A stretch of DNA of 24,866 nt from Hypsibius dujardini (lineage: Eukaryota > Tardigrada > Eutardigrada > Parachela > Hypsibiidae), in NCBI GenBank assembly GCA_001579985.1, contig LRSR01003524.1:1-24866 (forward strand). The letters are read 5' to 3'. Below, one piece after another: positions 21,426-24,866 of this stretch. Each line of letters starts with the position of its first letter. Position 1 is the first letter of the stretch. Made by a program: the position numbers and the translations under genes. The notes under the pieces are model-generated. The model made no database searches. It saw only the letters and a list, made by a program, of their open reading frames with translations, and had not been told where the DNA came from.

Positions 21426-22875
21426 TGTCTTTTTGCCTGTATACCTGTTTCTTTGGTTATCTGCCTTTCTGTCTGCCTGTTTGTCTGTCTCTATCTGCCT
21501 GCCTGCCGATCTACGTGTCTGTTGTTCTGTCGGTATGTTTATCTGTCTGGTTCTCTGTGGCTATTATTTGTCTGCTTGCCGTGTTGCGTTTGTCTGATCC
21601 TAGTTGTGTACTACCTGGGCATGATCGTCTTGGCTTCTTTATATGTGTTGGGTTATCTGAATGTCTTTACCTATCGCCTTGTATGAGCCTAACAGTGGCT
21701 TGTATTGTCTACCTCGTTTTTCTTCGTCTGTTTGTTGTCTGTGACACCGGTTTTTATTGTCTCTCACTCACTCATAAAGAAGGCGGAATAAACACAAGTT
21801 TAGCAAACAAACCGGACGCCCCACTGAGGCCGTAATTTCCCGTCCGCGCCGGCTCCCCGCCGCTTTTTATGCCCTCCTATACCGCCCACCACTACCTCAG
21901 CCCACCAGTTAACTAACCCACCCGCTGTTTCACCTTTCACAGCCACATCGAAAGTGTCCTCCAAACCGGTCGTTTACAACACCTCCACGAGGCGCGCCGC
22001 CTATCCGCGGACCTCGCGCCCTTTCTTGCGCAAGCTCTGCGCTTCCCGTTCCTCAGGATTTGCATGGAGATCAGCCGGCTGACGCACAGCAACCACTTCC
22101 GGTGCACCAAACGCGTCGTCCTCTTCGCCGCCCAACGAATCCTTCCATTCTCTGTCTTCCTCACCACCAAGACGGCCTGCCAGAAGGCCGCCGCCTTCTA
22201 CGCCTCCTCCCTCAGTCGAGCCGATCAGACCAAGACCTCCAAATCCACCCACTCGGACTTGAAACTCGACGTGGGACGAATCCATGGCTTCATGGTGGAG
22301 AAGAAATTGGGAAAGTTCGTCCATGACATCTCGGCGGTCTATCTGACCGCGGCACTGCAGAATATCTTGGAAGAGCTGCTGCTGGCGTCGGGGAAGGTGA
22401 TTCCGGCTAATCAGCCGTTGAATTGCGGACTGCTGGAACGGAGGATGCTGGATGATGCGGAGTTTTTCGGGTTGTTTCAACCGTGGCGGCACTTACAGGC
22501 GGGGCGGAATGCGGGGAATAAGGCTGTGCTGCCGCTCGGGTTGCCAGCTAGGGCCTTGGGACAGATCTTGGCAACGGGGTTTCGGACGATGGATGATCTG
22601 AATTTCGCCATCGGAGAGGGCTGTAATGTGGTGGAGGATTCGCGGAAGGACCGAGTGGCGGTGGGGACGTCGAAGAATCCGTTGGAGGAGCTGACGATCC
22701 ATCAGATGCACTGGAGTTCGGATGCTCTAATATCGTTGCATTTCTTTCTTGGGCCGGATTCGACTGTTCTTGACTGCGCAGACAAGTATGAATTTACACC
22801 TCTTTCTGTTTGTCTATTTGGCTGTCTGTTTGACTGTTTGCCTGATTGTCTGCCTGTCCCTCTACCGGCCTATCG

Positions 22876-22913
<38 letters not shown>

Positions 22914-22915
22914 CC

Positions 22916-22946
<31 letters not shown>

Positions 22947-22954
22947 TCTGTCTG

Positions 22955-22993
<39 letters not shown>

Positions 22994-23708
22994 ATATCTC
23001 TGAGTTTGTCTGATTGTCTCTCTCTTGTGTTCTGTCCTGGCTACCTGCATGGGTTTTCCTTGCGGCCTCGTAACCGCCGCTGTACAGTTACCTCTTTGGT
23101 CATTTAGGGATGCAACAACGCCTCCGCTGATCGAATGGCTCCGCTTGGTTGAGGCTTGTGCTTCCTATCGGCGGTCTTCCATGCTGGAGAAGGAGGACGT
23201 GATGGAGGCTGCACGGATCCTCCTGCCGGGCCTCGACTATCCTCCCCATCTGCTCAGCTTGAATGATGAGCTACAATACTTCCAAGCAATTTCCAAACCG
23301 CGGCTTCTGAATGACTTCAATCAAGCGGTAAGTCGGCGCCATACCAGCGTGGCAATTATGAAGTAGTGCGTAGCGGTAATTTGATCGACGGCGTCATCGT
23401 TAAGATCATATCTCGTGGATATCAGTCTCTGTTGTCCATCGGACGTATTCCTTATCTGATGGATGAATCTCAAGTCGTCAGCTTCTATAAGAAAGAGGAA
23501 GAGAAACAGGCAGGCAGGCAGGCAGTCAATGCCAGGCAGACTTACACAGTTTTGCATCTTCGAAGAGATAGATTTACAGTTAGACATGCAGGCAAGCAGA
23601 CAGACAGACGGACAAACAAAAAAACAGACAGACAAACAGACTGACAAACAGACAGACAACCAGCCAGACAACCAGTCAGACAGCCAGCCGGACAGTCAGA
23701 CAGTCAGC

Positions 23709-23741
<33 letters not shown>

Positions 23742-24672
23742 GCCAGACAGATAGACAGCCAGACAGATAGATAAATAGATAGAAACTAGACAGATATATG
23801 CAGGCGTTACTCTTTTACTCCTTGCTTCACTGATTCCAAATGTCTGTTGATTTTTAGGGGTTAACACCGCTTATGATTGCCTGCATGCGTTGTGAATATC
23901 AACAAGTCAGGAAACTCCTAAACGAAGGAGCCAAACCAAACTTGGCCGTTCCGCTGATTGTGTCGCCGAACAAACAGTCTTACAGTCGAGTGCAGCCGGA
24001 CACGCAGAACTGGACGGCCCTCCATTTTGCCGTGGCTCATGGCTCGCTGATGGCGGCCAAGTGCTTACTCGACCACGGAGCATGGGTCGAAGGCTCCGAA
24101 ACGACGGCTGGTATTCTCTGTCAGACCCCGCTGCAGCTGGCCGCGGCCTTCGGGATGGAGGACATGGTGGCTCTTCTGATCGTCAAGGGAGCAGATCCCT
24201 GCCTGAGTACCATCAGTGAGCAGCCCTCATGCAGTGCAGACGCTCAAAGAGGAATTCAGTCTGCCATGGTTTTAGCCGCCGCTCATGGAAGGCGGTAAGA
24301 CAAACCAAGAGACAGACATACAGAGAGACAAACATCTTTTAGTTTGTGATTGTCTTAATTTGTATTCCTAATTCCTGGTAATTTTCAGGCGTGTTTTGAC
24401 GCGTCTGCTATCAGCACTGCCCTCTATTTCGTCGTCTCCGACATCGTCAACCGACGACACCATATCGCTGACGGAGATGCTCCAAGAGGGCAACCAGAAA
24501 ACGGTCCGTTTCCATGAACCACTTCATCGGAGGACATCAATGGTTTTCTCTCCGAATGGCCGAAACTCGTCCTCACCAGTCACAAAAGATCAGCTGCGTT
24601 TGCTGCAGACCGTTTTGTACCATGCGGCTGAAAACGGGTTTCTAGACATCGTCGCTGAGATTTCTTATTTCG
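15753..24672 (+). CDS. ABTB2/ABTB3: Ankyrin repeat and BTB domain-containing protein (ABTB2/ABTB3-BTBD11 family), 3' end outside window
   Basis: Ten exons: 15753-16350, 16459-16533, 17691-18061, 20084-20177, 20813-21038, 21943-22785, 23108-23327, 23348-23473, 23858-24294, 24389-24672 (then phase 1, off the window); at least 1091 residues. Residues 1-450 are low complexity: a PPLPTYEEA motif near the start, eight-residue GHGAVVRT repeats, His-rich and Ser-rich stretches. SDSGKATSS and LPEVSRLPWNES begin the family-specific part. Exon 6 is the histone-fold-like region (CTKRVVLFAAQRIL, VGRIHGFMVEKKLGKFVHDI, AAALQNILEELL-type helices, GLFQPWRHLQAGRNA). Exon 7 has PPLIEWLRLVEA and AARILLPGLDYPP. 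Ankyrin repeats start at 852 (GLTPLMIACM), 902 (NWTALHFAVAHGSL) and 941 (TPLQLAAAFGMEDM), and continue through LYHAAENGFLDIVAEI. The BTB domain must follow. Relatives are cytoplasmic adaptors or scaffolds. Weak points: the 20-nt intron between exons 7 and 8 and the poor donor GTCGTC at 23474. Exons 1-4 rest on phase and splice sites, not homology. Confidence 0.9.
16007..16106 (+). repeat. 24-bp coding minisatellite in ABTB exon 1
   Basis: The unit CATGGTGCGGTTGTGCGCAC plus CTGG repeats four times at 16011, 16035, 16059 and 16083, in frame, giving four copies of an eight-residue GHGAVVRT-like unit with drift in the last copies. A partial copy precedes it. Confidence 0.9.
16604..16753. mobile_element. 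MITE-like element with imperfect TIRs flanked by TTAA
   Basis: A 142-bp segment (16608-16749) in ABTB intron 2. The left end TCGTCCGCTCGCGATCTCAA and the reverse complement of the right end CCGTACGCTTGCGATCTCAA pair over about 26 bases with a few mismatches. Each end abuts a TTAA (16604-16607 and 16750-16753), the target of piggyBac-type transposons. It has no coding capacity. Confidence 0.6.
17010..17180. repeat. Degenerate tandem repeat with CACGTG E-boxes and hairpins in ABTB intron 2
   Basis: A unit of 50-64 bases occurs about three times, each opening with AACCACGTGACTG (CACGTG at 17019, 17083 and 17133) and containing AAGGGAGAATTGAGCA followed by its partial complement AGCAGTTCTCCTTAA, so each unit can fold. 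Confidence 0.8.
18174..18323. mobile_element. Tc1/mariner-type MITE with 27-bp perfect TIRs and TA target duplication
   Basis: A 146-bp element (18176-18321) in ABTB intron 3. The ends start CTGTATTTTCGCGTTAGACA and continue GGGACAG as perfect inverted repeats of 27 bases, with weaker pairing (CGTACT..GTGGAACGT) continuing inward. TA dinucleotides flank it at 18174-18175 and 18322-18323. The interior of about 90 bases encodes nothing, so it would depend on a transposase elsewhere. Confidence 0.85.
18324..19404. other. ABTB intron 3, unique part
   Basis: AT-rich intronic DNA of about 1.1 kb with no recognised gene or exon. The frames 18755-19003 and 19016-19222 on the minus strand have no recognisable domain. 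18508-18543 repeats 18070-18104 (ATATTTAATGGAA and CAGTGAGTCTTA). Confidence 0.6.
19405..19645. repeat. CAGA tetranucleotide array in ABTB intron 3
   Basis: About 240 bases of (CAGA)n with GATGGATATC and ACACTCAGACATA interruptions. Open frames on both strands are artefacts. Confidence 0.94.
20466..20735. repeat. CTGT tetranucleotide array in ABTB intron 4
   Basis: CTGT with CTGC, CTAT and CGGC variants in the 635-bp intron 20178-20812. It is the reverse complement of the CAGA array in intron 3, so the two flank exon 4 in inverted orientation. Confidence 0.94.
21268..21600. repeat. CTGT tetranucleotide array in ABTB intron 5
   Basis: About 330 bases of (CTGT)n, clean at 21388-21424 and degenerate either side, in the 904-bp intron 21039-21942. 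Cys/Leu/Ser-rich open frames through it are artefacts. Confidence 0.94.
22800..23015. repeat. CTGT tetranucleotide array filling ABTB intron 6
   Basis: The array occupies about two thirds of the 322-bp intron 22786-23107, close to both splice sites. The coding frame of exon 6 runs by chance into it without a stop, but the phase-2 donor at 22786 and the homologous exon 7 show that it is intronic. Confidence 0.93.
23506..23785. repeat. CAGA tetranucleotide array in ABTB intron 8
   Basis: CAGG/CAGA/CAGC/CAGT-type repeats fill most of the 384-bp intron 23474-23857. It is complementary to the CTGT array of intron 6. Confidence 0.93.
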
Positions 24673-24692
24673 GTAAAAACTAACATGTGACG

Positions 24693-24866
24693 GACAAACT
24701 GGCAAGCAAACAGGCAAACAGAACAAGACACTTATACGCAGAGTGACAACAGACACACAGACTGACAGACAGACAGGCAGACAGGCAGGCAGACAGGCAG
24801 GCAGACAGACAGACAGACAGGCACACAGGCAGACAGAAAGACAGGCACACAGACAGACAGACAGAC
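24693..24866. repeat. CAGA/CAGG array in ABTB intron 10
   Basis: CAGA, CAGG and ACACAGG units begin about 20 bases after the exon 10 donor and run off the window end. Confidence 0.9.

Noticed and set aside
22001-22492. 163-codon minus-strand open frame
   Set aside because: It is antisense to ABTB exon 6, whose plus-strand product is clearly related to the ABTB family.
8046-24866. Long Cys/Leu/Ser or Gln/Thr/Asp/Arg-rich open frames in many places on both strands
   Set aside because: They lie wholly in CTGT, CAGA or six-base repeats, which lack stop codons in several frames. They have no domain, start context or splice support.
1-24866. tRNA, rRNA or other RNA genes
   Set aside because: No cloverleaf with A/B-box sequences or rRNA-like conserved blocks was seen on reading; a covariance-model scan would be needed to exclude small RNAs.

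Overview
This is eukaryotic, animal DNA. The genes are split by GT-AG introns, and the encoded families are metazoan: a peptide GPCR, the splicing factor WBP4/FBP21, the Golgi glycosyltransferase POMGNT1 and an ankyrin/BTB protein of the ABTB2/ABTB3 (BTBD11) family. Compact genes with introns of about 60-2000 bp, invertebrate-like divergence and dense tetranucleotide repeats suggest an invertebrate bilaterian. POMGNT1 is not found in Drosophila or C. elegans, which argues against a fly or a nematode, but the phylum cannot be fixed from this window.

Layout. 1-427 (+): last exon of a rhodopsin-type GPCR of the bombesin/CCHamide/endothelin-like group. 430-1466: spacer with a foldback-like repeat. 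1467-3830 (+): complete seven-exon WBP4. 4437-7107 (-): complete four-exon POMGNT1, convergent with WBP4 across about 0.6 kb of CAGA-type minisatellite. 7108-15752: 8.6 kb of mostly non-coding DNA holding a broken coding-like stretch (7492-7960), simple repeats, a nested 321-bp/56-bp duplication, a 17-bp satellite and an eight-copy 29-bp array carrying palindromic NRF-1-type motifs. 15753-24672 (+): ten exons of an ABTB2/ABTB3-like gene. The N-terminal low-complexity region, the histone-fold-like region and the ankyrin repeats are present; the BTB domain lies beyond the window.

Exon coordinates were set by hand from GT/AG sites, reading-phase agreement at every junction and similarity to remembered family sequences. 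All phases close in the three long genes. The one outlier is a 20-nt apparent intron at 23328-23347 in the ABTB gene.

The genes do not form a pathway. They are ordinary neighbours: a receptor, a spliceosome protein, an O-mannosyl glycan enzyme and a BTB adaptor. The unusual material is in the non-coding DNA and gene structure: the 20-nt intron, the NRF-1-motif array upstream of ABTB, two MITE-like elements with TIRs (one flanked by TA, one by TTAA), and complementary CTGT/CAGA arrays in introns flanking particular exons. I see no RNA genes, CRISPR arrays or prokaryotic-type systems.
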